DNA from: Dipteronia dyeriana
Taxonomy: Eukaryota; Streptophyta; Magnoliopsida; Sapindales; Sapindaceae
NCBI GenBank assembly: GCA_032871835.1
Contig: CM065299.1
Span: 44,776,706-44,840,705, forward strand
Length of the DNA: 64,000 nucleotides
Direction of reading: 5' to 3'
Made by a program: the position numbers and the translations under genes. The first letter of the stretch is position 1; the number at the start of each line of letters is the position of its first letter. Below the pieces are notes generated by a model. The model ran no database searches, was not told the DNA's origin, and saw only the letters and a list, made by a program, of their open reading frames with translations. Positions 35,038 through 47,363 of the stretch are shown piece after piece.

Positions 35038-37466
35038 TCTTAGGATTATGCTCGATAGCAAGAGTGTAATATTGTAATTAACAATCTTTTCATATGAATA
35101 AAGTGATTTCTAGTTTAACAAATATTATAGCATTTTTAGCTTAATTACTATAATTGTCAAAAGTAAATAATCATAAGGTCAAAAGACTATGAGAAAAGAA
35201 GAATTGTTCATACATCTAGATATATATGAGGTAGACATAATTCTTTAGTTAGTCTTGAATAATATTCACAACTTAAGATAGAAGGTTGGGTGCCTTTATC
35301 TTGTCAAAGTTGTAGATTCTTTTGCTAGCATTTGAGTGGGATCAAATGTGTTATGATGAGTCTAAAATCATCAAAGTGTGGTGTCTTTGGGCAAAATAAT
35401 CTAGTGCACTTGGTGCATTGAATAGGATCAAAATGAAGTACTTTATCTAGAACCGTTAATGGATAAAAGTTTTCATTTGAAGACAATCGTAGAGTCTATC
35501 TCAATCTTGAGATAAATGATGGACTTATGGTTGCAAGTGTTATCATTTGAGCTATCAATGAGTACGATTATATAGCCTAGTCTATCCTCAATAGTTTGGT
35601 GGTATTCATTAGTTAATTGATAGAGGACTTCATTTATAGATATGGACATCGTGGCTGCATTTATTGAATGAGAGTATAATACCATCATATGGATGTTTTA
35701 AGGTATTGGATATTAAATCTTAACGTTAAGTTTTCAATAGTGTATATTGAAACATGGCTTCTGGACAAGTCAAAATATCCAAGTTCAAAATGTGATCATA
35801 TGAGTAAATATGGTAACTTGGAGAGCTATAGGCGGTCTATGAGTTTTGGCGATTACTGGTATTCTTCACGAGGATACACTTTTCTCCAATAAGGTTGTCT
35901 AGGGTATAAGTGAGTAACATCAACTTATTCAATCTTTATTTAAGAGTTAAATTTTAGTTCTTTAGTGGAATGAACTTAAATTAAATAGATTTGACCTAAG
36001 TGAATCATTTGTTGATTGTGATTGGGTTGTGTCTATTGGAGCTTAAATTTAGATAGCCCGCCAAGATCCCCAATCCACACGAACATGCACAGATGACTTG
36101 ATATATTCTATCGGACCAATTTAGGGGTCCATCTAGAATTGTATTAAGGCATGTGAACTTGTTTCTTTTTGTAAGAATAGGTCTAGTTCACATGTGGACT
36201 TTTTGTTAAGGTGCAATGGATTTAATAAAATAAGAAAAATAATATATGGCCCATATATATGGTATAGGCGGCAAGGCTATTGAGAATAGCTTAAATATAT
36301 TAATTTTTATTTTTTTATTTAATTAAATGGAAATTAATTAATTTGTTGATTAATTAATTATTTAATTAAAAGTCAAAATATTTTTCCTAATAGGAGATGG
36401 TCTCCTAAAACTATACTATTGTTGGTAGTATAGTTAATGTTAAAGACTATATTTGATAAGTAGATAAATAAAATGAATTATTTATCTAATCAAATTAGGA
36501 AGTCTTTAATATGGTTACAAATACACTTTTGAGTTGGATTAGGAGTCTTGGTGTTAGGATAGAATTCTTTTTTTGAAAAGGATTCTTAACCACCAAGTAA
36601 ATCTACCTAAGGAAAGAATTCTTAACTACCAAGTAATCTTTCTTAAGAAAATAATACACTCTCCTAATCTATATCAATGATAAATTCGGCCAGCCCATAT
36701 GGATATAGGAGAAGTTAGATTTTCTTTTAGATAAGGATTCTTAACTACCAAATAAATCCACCTAAGGAAAGGATTCTTGCCAACCAAGTAAATCCTTCTT
36801 AGGAAAGGATTTATGATCCTATATATATGTGCATGTGATTTTCGGCCAGCCCTAAGAATTCTATGATGAAAATTTCGGCCATGCCTAGGTAATTTTCAAG
36901 AGAGAATTTGGCATAGCAAGGAGAATTTTGAGGGAAAAAAATAGTTTTTGCTCTAGGCAAAATTCAATCAACTCATAGAAAAAGGTTATGGAATTCGGCC
37001 AAGGAGAAAAGAGAAAAAGAGAACATTTTTGTTTTCAATAGTACACTAGTATTCTTTACATCAAAAGGGTTTTGTGTACAACATTGAATCAAGGTTCACG
37101 CGAGTTTCAATCAAGTTGATTGATAATTCACAAGTGACCGAACGTTCTTGGATTTTTCTCTTGGAGGATATCTGTAACTAACAAAGAAAAGATTTTGCTT
37201 TGTCTCTATCCTCGGGTATACAATAAAAAGTAAGGGATCCCACACTCCAAGGTGATTCACGTTCGTGATTGGATTGGAAGATCTTACGGAATCAATTCGA
37301 CGCTTGTTCAATCGTCACGAGAAAAAGGTATAATACTTTTATATACGTCAATTAATCTAGGGTTTAAGGTTCTCGTTGCATAAAGGGAATTTTTTTATTT
37401 ATACGCAAACCCTAATTTCATTTTTGTCACGCTTCCGTAGCGGTTTGAACCCGTTTTTCCCCTACA
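35038..37466 (+). mobile_element. Solo LTR of family K, 2429 bp, TSD AAAGG
   Basis: Starts TCTTAGGATTATGC (TG changed to TC) and ends CCCCTACA. An exact AAAGG lies on both sides (35033-35037 and 37467-37471), and the flanks join into one continuous minus-strand K LTR. It is thus an LTR inserted in opposite orientation into an LTR of its own family. It carries both small ORFs (35473-35688 minus, 35689-35892 plus). Confidence 0.95.
35473..35892. other. Divergent small-ORF pair in the K LTR (71 aa antisense, 67 aa sense)
   Basis: The antisense frame (35688-35473) starts MMVLYSHSINAATMSI and ends IYLKIEIDSTIVFK. The sense frame (35689-35892) starts MDVLRYWILNLNVKFSIVYI and ends GYTFLQ. Their start codons touch. 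The antisense frame is also open at 34643-34858, 52899-53114 and 59366-59581 (always antisense to its LTR). The sense frame is open at 6752-6937, 18521-18706, 53094-53318 and 59455-59210. No known domain; no evidence of translation. It is broken in other copies. Confidence 0.4.
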
Positions 37467-37725
37467 AAAGGCACCCATCATTTATCTTAAGTTGTGAATA
37501 TTATTCAAGACTAACTAAAGAAATGTGTCTACCTCATACATATCCAGATGTATGAACAAATCTTCTTTTCTCGTAGTCTTTTGACCTTATGATTATTTAA
37601 TTTTGACAATTATAGTAATTAAACTATAAATGCTATAAGATTTGTTAAACTAGAAATCACTTTATTAATATGAAAAGAATATCAAATACATTATTACAGT
37701 CTTGCTATCGAGCATAATACAAACA

Positions 37726-39226
37726 TTCTCCCACTTTCTCTTTAGCAAATGTGTCATATCTCTTATCCCTATATTCTCCAGGTGCCCATCAAAACTCTTT
37801 TGTGGAAGAGCCTTTGCGAAGGGATCCACTAGATTTTCTACTGACGTGATCTTTGTTATCTTCACGTCTCCCATATGCACAATTTCCGTTAAAAGGTGAT
37901 ACTTTCTTTCAATGTGTTTCCCTCTCTTATGACCTCTTTGTTCTCTCAAATTAGCCACTACACCACTATTGTCACAATAGATAGTGATCTGCTTATTCAC
38001 ATCAGGAACCACTTTAAATTCAATTGAGAATTAGCGGAGCCAGACAACCTCTTTAGCAGCCTCACATGCGGTAACATACTCAGCCTCCATGGTGGAGTCA
38101 GCAATACAAGATTGCTTGGTACTCCTCCATATGACTGCCCCTTCTCCAAGTGTAAACACAGATCCTGATGTTGATATCCTAGAGACAGAATCCGATTAGA
38201 AATTAGAATCTGTATACCCAATGAGAATTAAATCCCCTCCAGAGTATACAAGTATATAATCTCTCGTTCTTCTAAGACACTTGAAAATATGCTTGACTGC
38301 CGTCCATTGATCGGAACCAGGCTTTGATTAAAACCTACTAACTATGCCAACTGTAAAACAATTATCTGGTCTAGTGCAGAGCATTGCATACATAAGACTC
38401 CCAACTGTTGAGGCATATGGAACCCTCCTCGTGAATTGCTCTTCATTCCCATTCTTAGGAACTTGTTCCTTAGAAATTTTGATTCCATGTCTGATAGGTA
38501 ACATACCTTTCTTGGAATCTTGCACGAATATTCTAGACAAGATTTTATCTATGTATGAAGCTTTTGATAACGCAATCATTCTATTCTTTCTATCCCTTAT
38601 GACTTGAATAACAAGAATATAACTTGTTTCTCCTAAGTCTTTCATATCAAATTGTTTTGCCAACAGTTCTTTTACTGATGTCAATAAACCTACATTGTTT
38701 TCAATAAGTAGTATATCATCAACGTAAAGAACTAGGAAAACAAACTTATCACCTTTAATCCTTTTGTATACACAAGGTTCATCAAGGTTTTGAATAAATC
38801 CAAAACATTTCACGGTTTGATCGAACCTTATGTTTCAGGATCTGGATACTTGCTTTAATCCATATATGGATCTTTGCAACTGGCATACCCTTTCATCTTG
38901 GCCTTTTTCAATGAATCCTTCTGGTTGCATCATATAGATTCTTTTATCAAGACTTCCATTAAGGAAAGTTGTCTTGACGTCCATTATCCAAATCTCTAAG
39001 TCTAGAGATGCTGCAATGGATAAGAGTATCCTAATGGATTTAAGCATGGTCACAAGAGAGATGGTTTCCTCATAATCGAAATTTAGCATTTGTCGAAACA
39101 AATACTTTAAGATCTGAAGGCCTATAAAAATAATATCCTTTGGTCCCTTTTAGATACCCTACAAATATGCATGTTCTGTATGAGACTCCACCTTTTTTGT
39201 CTTTCCATTTAAACCGTGCGCAGGGC
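37726..39226 (-). pseudogene. Pol remnant of element A: RT and RNase H
   Basis: From the right: an integrase tail (GTKGYYFYRPSDLKVFV, about 39150), a gap that lacks the first part of RT, then RT from 39101 (MLNFDYEETISLVTMLKSIR, WIMDVKTTFLNGSLD with the first Asp), RT from 38813 with the catalytic LYVDDILLI, and RNase H (about 38340-37726) with YCDNSGVVANLRE and LVDPFAKALPQKSFD. The RNase H Glu region is in another frame. The junction near 39085, which reads integrase tail straight into FDYEET, marks an internal deletion. Ends in the polypurine tract at 37726-37737. Confidence 0.8.
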
Positions 39227-39231
39227 ATCCA

Positions 39232-41345
39232 TGTTTGGATTATGCTGGATAGCAAGAGTGTAATAATGTAGTTGGCAATCTTTTCATATTAATAAAGTGA
39301 TTTCTAGTTTAACAAATCTTATAGCATTTATAGTTTAATTATTATAATTGTCAAAAGTAAATAACCATAAGGCCAAAAGACTATAAGAAAAGAAGAATTG
39401 TTCATACATCTAGATATGTATGAGGTAGACACAATTCTTTAGTTGGTCTGGAATAATATTCACAACATAAGATAAATGGTTGGGCGCCTTTATCTTGTTA
39501 AAATTGTAGATTCTTTTGCTAGCATTTGATTTGGATCAAATGTGTTATGATGAGTCTAAAATCATCAAAGTGTGGTGTCTTTGGGCAAAAGAATCTAGTG
39601 AGCAGGGTGCATTGAATAGGATCACAATGAAATACTTTATCTAGAATCGTCAATGGATAAAAGTTTTCATTTGAAGACAATCGGAGAGTCTATCTCAATC
39701 TTGAGATAAATGATGGACTTATGGTTGCAAGTGTTATTATTTCAGCTATCAATGAGTATGATTATATAGCATAGTCTATCCTCGATAGTTTGGTGGTATT
39801 CATTTGTTAATCGATAGAGGACTTCATTTATAAATATGGACATCGTGGTTCCATTTATTAAATGAGAGTTGAATATCATCATATGAATTTTTTGAGGTAT
39901 TGGATATTAAATCTTAACGTTAAGTTTTCAATAGTATCTACTAAACTCTTGGCGATTACTGATATTCTTCACGAGGATACACTTTCTCCAATAAGGTTGT
40001 CTAGGGTATGAATGAGTAACGTCAACTTATTCTATCTTTTTTTAAGAGTTCAAATTTAGTTCTTTCGTGGAATGAACTAAAATTAAATAGCTCGGTCCTA
40101 AGTGAATCATTTGTTGATTGTGATTGGGTTGTGTTTATTGGAGCTTAAATCTAGATAGCCCGCTAAGATCCCCAATCCACACGAGCTTGCTTGGATCACT
40201 TGATATATTCTGTCGGACCAATTTAGGGGTCCATCTAGAATTTTATTGAGGCATGTGGACTTGTTTCTTTTTTGTAAGAATGGATCTAGTTCACATGTGG
40301 TCTTTTTGTTAAGATCTGATGGATTTAAAAAAATAAGAAAAATAATATATTGGCCCATATATGTGTGTTGGGCGGCAAGGCTATTTAAAATAGCTTAATT
40401 ATATTCTTTATATTTTATTATTTAATTAAATGAAAATTAAATAATTAATTATTTAATTAAAAAATAAAATCTTTTTCTAGTAGGAGTAGGTCTCGTAATT
40501 TTATACTATTGTTGGTAGTATAATTAATATTAAAGACTACATTTAATAAGTAGATAAATAAAACTAATTATTTATCTAATCAAATTAGGAAGTCTTTAAT
40601 ATGGTTACAAATACACTATTGAGTTGGATTAGGAGTCTTGGTGTAGGATAGAATTCCTTTTAGAAATGAATTCTTAACCATCAAGTAAATCCACCTAAGG
40701 AAAGGATTCTTGCCCACCAAGTAAATCATTCTTAATAGAGGATTTGGTCTCCTATATATACTATTTGTAAATTTCGACCAAGACTTAGTTTTTGGTGTGA
40801 GAAGTTGTATTTTATTTGTTTATTTTTATTGTTATATGAAAAAAACATCGTCCAACTCATTGTGTGAAGAATTCGGCCAAGCATAGATAAAAAAGGGAAC
40901 GTTTTTGTTTTCGATAGTACACTAATATCCTTTACATCAAAAGGATTTTGTGTACGACATCGAATCAAGGTTCACGCGAATTTCAATCAAATTAATTGAT
41001 AATTCAAAAGTGACCGGACGTTCTTGTTTTTTCGCTTGAAGGATTATTGTGACTAACAAAGAAGAAGATTTTGTTTGTTTCCATCCTCATGTATACAATT
41101 TAAAGAAAGGGAGCCCACACTCCTAGGTGATTCACGTTCGTGATTGGATTGGAAGATCTTGTGGATTTAATTCGACGCTATTTCAATCGTCACGAAAAAA
41201 AAGGTATGTTACTTTTATATACATCAATTAATCTAGGGTTAAGGTTCTTGTTATTAAAAGGGAAATTTTTTATTTATACACAAACCCTAACTTTAATTTT
41301 ATTAAATTTTCTCACGCTTCCGCTGCGCGTGGTTTTTTTCCTACA
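39232..41345 (+). repeat. 5' LTR of E0, 2114 bp
   Basis: Starts TGTTTGGATTATGC, ends CCTACA. Relative to most K LTRs it lacks about 95 bp around 39940 (the sense small ORF region). The LTR at 42114 shares that deletion. Confidence 0.9.
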
Positions 41346-42113
41346 ATTGGTATCAGAGCCTGGTTGTACCCTTGATTAATTGATGTATGTGTACATGAAT
41401 CCTTTTCTTTTTATTTTATATATGCATGTTTTAGAAAGAGATGGCACTCTTGGTATTCACATATAAAATCACATTGGAATGTATGGATATATATATGTTT
41501 TATATATGGATTGCTATTGCTCAATTTTGGTCATAGAATTTCAATGTATTTTTGTTTTTGGATTGTAACAAGAAGGGTGGTCTATTATCGTCATAATTAC
41601 CTTCTTGGTAGTTGCTAAGTTTTTTTTACTTCATTGATGTAATTAAAAAAAAACTGCACTTGTTGTAGTAAAAAAAAACTGCAATTGTTTTAATAAAAAA
41701 AAGAACTGCAGTATTTTTTTAATTTAAATTCTCCTGTAATACATTCAAGAATCGAATACTAGAAGATTTGAAGAATTGGGAGCAACCGGAACAAGTTTGG
41801 GACCTTGTGAGTTGTAGCAACAAATGTGCCTGCGAAGAGCACGCAACCACGTTTGTTGTGGCATGGGCTGCACACGGCAGCACTATGGAAGCCATGAACA
41901 GCGCATGGCAGCCCTTTATGGGTTTGTGGCATGTGCACACCCATGGGTAAAGGCCAAGGGTGTGCACGCCCATGGGAGGCAACCAAGAGAGTCCGGACGA
42001 AGAAGTTCGAGTGAAGACTTGTTCGCCAAGAAAAGAGTTTTTTGTATTCTAAGACATGTAATTTACTTTCTTTTCTAGGATGGACCAAAATTGAAGCTAT
42101 ATATATTTGTTGT
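41346..42113 (+). other. E0 leader, first part, with primer binding site
   Basis: The primer site TGGTATCAGAGCC is at 41348-41360 (exact initiator Met tRNA complement). Next come AT-rich sequence, an A-rich repeat with ACTGCA (41645-41712), and a visibly GC-richer island (about 41760-41990) with GCCCATGGG repeats. An antisense frame of about 109 codons (42088-41759) spans the island. It stops at 42113, where sister leader 48060 continues. Confidence 0.85.
41759..42088 (-). other. Antisense leader ORF, copy 1 (about 109 aa)
   Basis: Reads FFVRTLLVASHGRAHPW, GLPCAVHGFHSAAVCSPCH and VPNLFRLLPIL. The same frame is open in copy 2 (44938-44528) and copy 3 (48010-47675), with many amino-acid differences. 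It is rich in Cys, His and Pro. No known family. It could be chance, since GC-rich repeats favour open frames. Confidence 0.35.
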
Positions 42114-44999
42114 TGTTAGGATTATGCTCGATAGCAAGAGTATAATAATGTATTTGACAATCTTTTCATGTTAATAAAGTGATTTCTAGTTAGACAAATC
42201 TTATAGCATTTATAGTTTAATATTATTATAATTGTCAAAAGTAAATAACCATAAGGCCAAAAGACTATGAGAAAAGAAGAATTGTTCATACATCTAGATA
42301 TGTATGAGGTAGACATAAATATTTAGTTAGTCTTGAATAATATTCACAACATAAGATAAACGGTTTGGCGCCTTTATCTTATTAAAATTGTAGATTCTTT
42401 TGCTTGCATTTGAGTGGGATCAAATGTGTTATGATGAGTCTAAAATCATCAAAGTGTGTTGTCTTTGGGCAAAAGAATCAAATGAATTGGGTGCATTGAA
42501 TAGGATCACAATGAAATACTTTATCTAGAATCGTTAATGGATAAAAGTTTTCATTTGAAGACAATCGGAGAGCCATTCTCAATTTTGAGATAAATGATGG
42601 ACTTATGGTTGCAAATGTTATCATTTCAGCTTTCAATGAGTACGATTATATAGCATAGTCTATCCTCGATAGTTTGGTGGTATTCATTTATTAATCGATA
42701 GAGGACTTCATTTATAGATATGGACATCGTGGTTCCATTTATTAAATGAGAGTACAATATCATCATAAGGATGTTTCGAGGCATTGGATATTAAATCTTA
42801 ACGTTAAGTTTTCAATAGTGTCTACTGAGCTCTCAGCGATTACTGATATTTTTCCCGAGGATACACTTTCTCTAATAAGGTTGTCTAGGGTATGAATGAG
42901 TAACGTCAACTTATTCTATCTTTATTTAAGAGTTCAATTTTAGTTCTTTAATGGAATGAACTAAAGTTAAATAGATCGGACCTAAGTGAATCATTTGTTG
43001 ATTGTGATTGGGTTGTGTCTATTAGAGCTTAAAATAGCCTGCTAAGATCCCCAATCCACACGAGCTTGCATGGATCACTTGATATATTCTACTAGACCAA
43101 TTTAGGGGTCCATCTAGAATTGTATTGAGGCATATGGACTTGTTTCTTTTTGTAAGAATGGGTCTAGTTCCCACGTGGACTTTTTATTAAGATCCAATGG
43201 ATTTAATAAAATAAGAAAAATAATATATTGGCCCATATATATGTGTTGGGCGGCAAGGCTATTTAAAATAGCTTAATTATATTATTTTTATTTTATTATT
43301 TAATTAAATTTAATTTGATTAATTTGGTAATTAATTAATTATTTAATTAAAAGTTAAATCTAGTAGGTGTAGGTCTCTTAATTTTATACCATTGTTGGTA
43401 TTTTAATTGATATTAAAGACTACATTTGATAAGTATATAAATAAAAGGAATTATTTATCTAATCAAGTTAGGAAGTCTTTAATATGGTTACACATGCACT
43501 ATTGAGTTGGATTAGGAGTCTTGGTGTTTGATAAAATTCACTTTAGAAAAGAATTCTTAACCACCAAGTAAATCCACCTACGGAAAGGATTCTTGCCCAC
43601 CAAGTAAATCCATCTTAGGAGAGTATTTGGTCTCCTTCATTTACTATTTGTAAATTTCGACCAAGCCTTAGTTTTTGGTGTGAGAAGTTGAATTTTTTTT
43701 TGTTTGTTTTTATTGTTATTAAAAAAAAAACTTTGTCCAACTCATTGTGTGAAGAATTCGGCCAAGCATAGAGAAAAAATGGAACGTTTTTGTTTTCGAT
43801 AGTACACTAGTATCCTTTGCATCAAAAGGATTTTGTGTAAAACATCGAATCAAGGATTACACGAGTTTAAATCAAATTGATTGATAATTCAAAAGTGACC
43901 GGACGTTCTTTGTTTTTCTCCTGGAGGATTATTGTGACTAACAAAGAAGAAGATTTTGTTTGTTTCCATCCTCATGTATACAATTTAAAGAAAGGGAGCC
44001 CACACTCCTAGGTGATTCACATTCGTGATTGGATTGGAAGATCTTGCGGATTCAATTCAACGCTAGTTCAATCGTCACGAAAAAAAAATTATGATATTTT
44101 TTATATACATCAATTAATCTAGGGTTAAGGTTCTTGTTATTAAAAGGGAAAAATTTTATTTATACGCAAACCCTAATTTTTATTTTATTAAATTTTTTAA
44201 CGCTTCCGCTGCGTGTGGTTTTTTCCTTAGAGTTGGTATCAGATCCTGATTGTACCCTTGATTAATTGATGTATGTGTACGTGAGTCCTTTTCTTTTTAT
44301 TGTATATATGCATGTTTTAGAAAAAGATGACACTCTAGGTATTCACATATATACTTACATTGGAATGTATGGATATATATATGTTTATATGTGGATTGGT
44401 ATTGCTCAATTTTGATCCTAGAATTTCAATGTAATTTTGTTTTGGGATTGTAACAAGAAGGGTGGTCTATTATCGCCATAATTACGTTCTTGGTAGTTGC
44501 TAAGTTTTTTTTTTTTTTTTGTTGTAGTTAAAAAAAAAACTGCACTTGTTGTAATAAAAAAAACTGCAATTGTTGTAATAAAAAAAACTGCAGTATTTTT
44601 TTAAATTTAAATTTAAATTCTTCTGTAATACATTCAAGTATCAAAGACTCGAAGGTTTGAAGAGTTGGGAGCAACCGGAACAAGTTTGGGACCGTGCGAG
44701 CCGTAGCAACAAACATGTGTGTGAAGAGCACGCAACCACGTTTGTTGTGGCATGGGCTACGAACGGCAGCACTATAGAAGCCATGGGCTGTGCATGGCAA
44801 CCCTTTATGGGTTTTGTGGCTTGCGCACGCCCATGGGTAAGGGGCCGCGCACGCCCATGGGAGGCAGCTAAGAGAGTCCGAACTCCGAAGGTCGCTTGAA
44901 GACTTGTTCACCAAGAAAAGAGTTTTTTTGTATTTCAAGACATGTAATTTACTTGCTTTTCTAGGATGGACAAAAATTGAAGCTATTTATATTTGTTGT
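42114..44999 (+). repeat. Duplicated LTR+leader unit, 2886 bp
   Basis: LTR 42114-44231 followed by a leader 44232-44999 that starts with a primer site at about 44234 (TTGGTATCAGATCC) and ends at exactly the same leader point as the unit before it (ATTTGTTGT|TGTTAGG). The LTR shares the roughly 95-bp deletion of the E0 LTR, so this is a copy of the E0 5' end rather than of E1. Confidence 0.85.
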
Positions 45000-46692
45000 T
45001 GTTAGGATTATGCTCGATAGAAAGAATATAATAATGTATTTGACAATCGTTTCATATTATAAAAGTGATTTCTAGTTTAACAAATCTTATAGCATTTATA
45101 GTATAATTATTATAATTGTGAAAAGTAAATAATCATAAGGTCAAGAGACTGTGAGAAAAGAAGAATTGTTCATACACCTAGATATGTATGTAGTAGACAC
45201 AATTCTTTAGTTAGTCTTGAATAATATTCACAACTTAAGATAATGGTTGGGCGTCTTTATCTTGTTAAAGTTGTAGATTCTTTTGCTAGCATTTGAGTGG
45301 GATCAAATGTGTTATGATGAGTTTAAAATCATCAAAGGGTGGTGTCTTTGGACAAAAGAATCTAGTGCACTAGGTGCATTGAATTGGATCACAATGAAAT
45401 ACTTTATCTAGAACCGTCAATAGATAATAGTTTTTCATTTGAAGACAATCGGAGAGTATATCTCAATCCTGAGATAAATGATGGACTTATTGTTGCAAGT
45501 GTTATCATTTGAGCTATCAATGAATACGATTATATAGCATAGACTATCCTCAATAGTTTGGTGATATTCATTTGTAATTGATAGAGGACTTCATTTATAG
45601 TTATGGACATCGTGGCTCCAATGATTAAAAGAGAGTAGAATATCATCATATGGATGTTTTGAGGTATTGGAAATTAAATCTTAACGTTAAGTTTTCAATA
45701 GTGTCTATTGAAACATGGCTTCTGGATAAGTAATAATATCCAAGTTCAAAATGTGGTCATATGAGTAAATATGGTAACTTGGAGAGCTATAGGCGGTCTA
45801 TAAGCTCTTGGCGATTACTGGTATTCTTCACGAGGATACACTTTCTCCAATAAAGTTGTCTAGGGTATGAATGAGTAACATCAACTTATTCTATCTTTAT
45901 TTAAGAGTTCAATTTTAGTTCTTTAGTGGAATGAACTAAAATTAAATAGATCGGACCTAAGTGAATCATTTGTTGATTGTGATTGGGTTGTGTCTTTTGG
46001 AGCTTAAATTTAGATAGCCTGCCAAGATTCCCAATCCACACGAACTTGCATGGATCACTTGATATATTCTACCAGAACAATTTAGTTGTCCATCTAGAAT
46101 TGTATTGAGGCATGTGGACTTGTTTCTTTTTTTTAGAATGTGTCTAGTTCAGATGTGGACTTTTTATAAAGGTCAAATGGATTTAATAAAATAAGAAATA
46201 ATATATTGACCCATATATATGGTTTGGGAGGCAAGGCTATTTAGAATAGCTTAATTATATTATATTATTTTATTATTTAATTAAATGGAAATTAATTAAT
46301 TTATTGATTAATTAATTATTTAATTAAAAGTCAAAATCTTTTTCCTAGTAGGAGATGGTCTCCTATAATTATACTATTGTTAGCAGTATAATCAATATTA
46401 AAGACTATATTTGATAAGTAGATAAATAAAAGTAGTTATTTATCTAATAAAATTAAGAAGTCGTTAATATGGTTACAAATACATTATTGAATTGGATTAG
46501 AAGTCTTGGTGTAGGATAGAATTTATTTCTGAAAAGAAATCTTAACCATCTAGTAAATCTACCTAAAGAAAGGATTCTTAACTACCAATTAGGAAAAGAA
46601 TTAAGTCTCTTCATTCTTTTTTATGAAATTTCGGCCAGCTATGTATATATAAGAGGAGGATAGAATTCCTTTTTAGGTGAGGATTAATCATC

Positions 46693-46749
<57 letters not shown>

Positions 46750-47363
46750 AAATTCTGCCGGCCCATAATTAATTTCGGCCAAGCTTGGGATTTTCTTAAG
46801 AGAGAATTCGGCCAAGCAAGAGAGAATTTCGAGGGACAAAAAAATTTGATTTTTACTCTGGACAAAATTCGACCAACTCATAGAGATAGTGTGAATTCGG
46901 CCAAGAAAAGAAAAAGGGGAACGTTTTTGTTTTCGATAGTACACTAGTATTATTTACATCAAAAGGGTTTTGTGTACAACATTGAATCAAGGTTCACGCG
47001 AGTTTCAATCAAATTGATTGATAATTCATAAGTGGCCAGATGTTCTTGATTTTTCTCTTGGAGGATTATTGTGACTAATAAAGGAACAAGATTTTGTTTG
47101 TTTCTATCATCATGTATATAAGATCAAGAAAGGGAGCCCACACTCCTAGGTGATTCACGTTCATGATTGGATTCGAAGATCTTGCGGAACCAATTCAGCC
47201 CACGTTCAATCATCACGAGCAAAGGAACGACACTTTTTATATACATCAATTAATCTAGGGTTAAGGTTCTCGTTGCGTAAAAGGGAATTTTTTTTATTTA
47301 TACGCAAACCCTAGTTTTTTTTTCTCACGCTTCCGTTACGTTTTGAACCATTTTTTCCCCATA
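45000..47363 (+). repeat. 5' LTR of E1, 2364 bp
   Basis: TGTTAGG to CCCCATA, the last bases changed from CCTACA. Keeps the small-ORF region missing from the E0 LTR, but a one-base loss near 45574 shifts the antisense ORF. TATATATATATG followed by a TG microsatellite (46704-46747) at the TATA position. Confidence 0.9.
46704..46747. repeat. TG microsatellite in E1 5' LTR
   Basis: Uninterrupted TG run of about 22 units directly after a TATATATATA run. The E1 3' LTR has the matching pair (AT run 54239-54270, TG run 54271-54300) with different lengths. Confidence 0.95.

Larger units (their letters stand above)
33056..37725 (-). repeat. 3' LTR of element A, interrupted by a solo LTR
   Basis: Pieces 33056-35037 and 37472-37725 together give about 2.24 kb. 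It starts TGTAGGG and ends ATACAAACA, the reverse complement of the K LTR ends. It holds an intact copy of the antisense small ORF (34643-34858 in window plus orientation). It is among the most diverged K LTRs here (for example 33750-33930). Confidence 0.85.

Noticed and set aside
41348..41362. tRNA-like sequence TGGTATCAGAGCC (also near 44234 and 47366)
   Set aside because: Primer binding sites complementary to a tRNA end, not tRNA genes; no cloverleaf around them.
46611..46947. Frames of 80-84 codons with THTHTH or CVCVCV
   Set aside because: Produced by the TG microsatellite, which is open in several frames.
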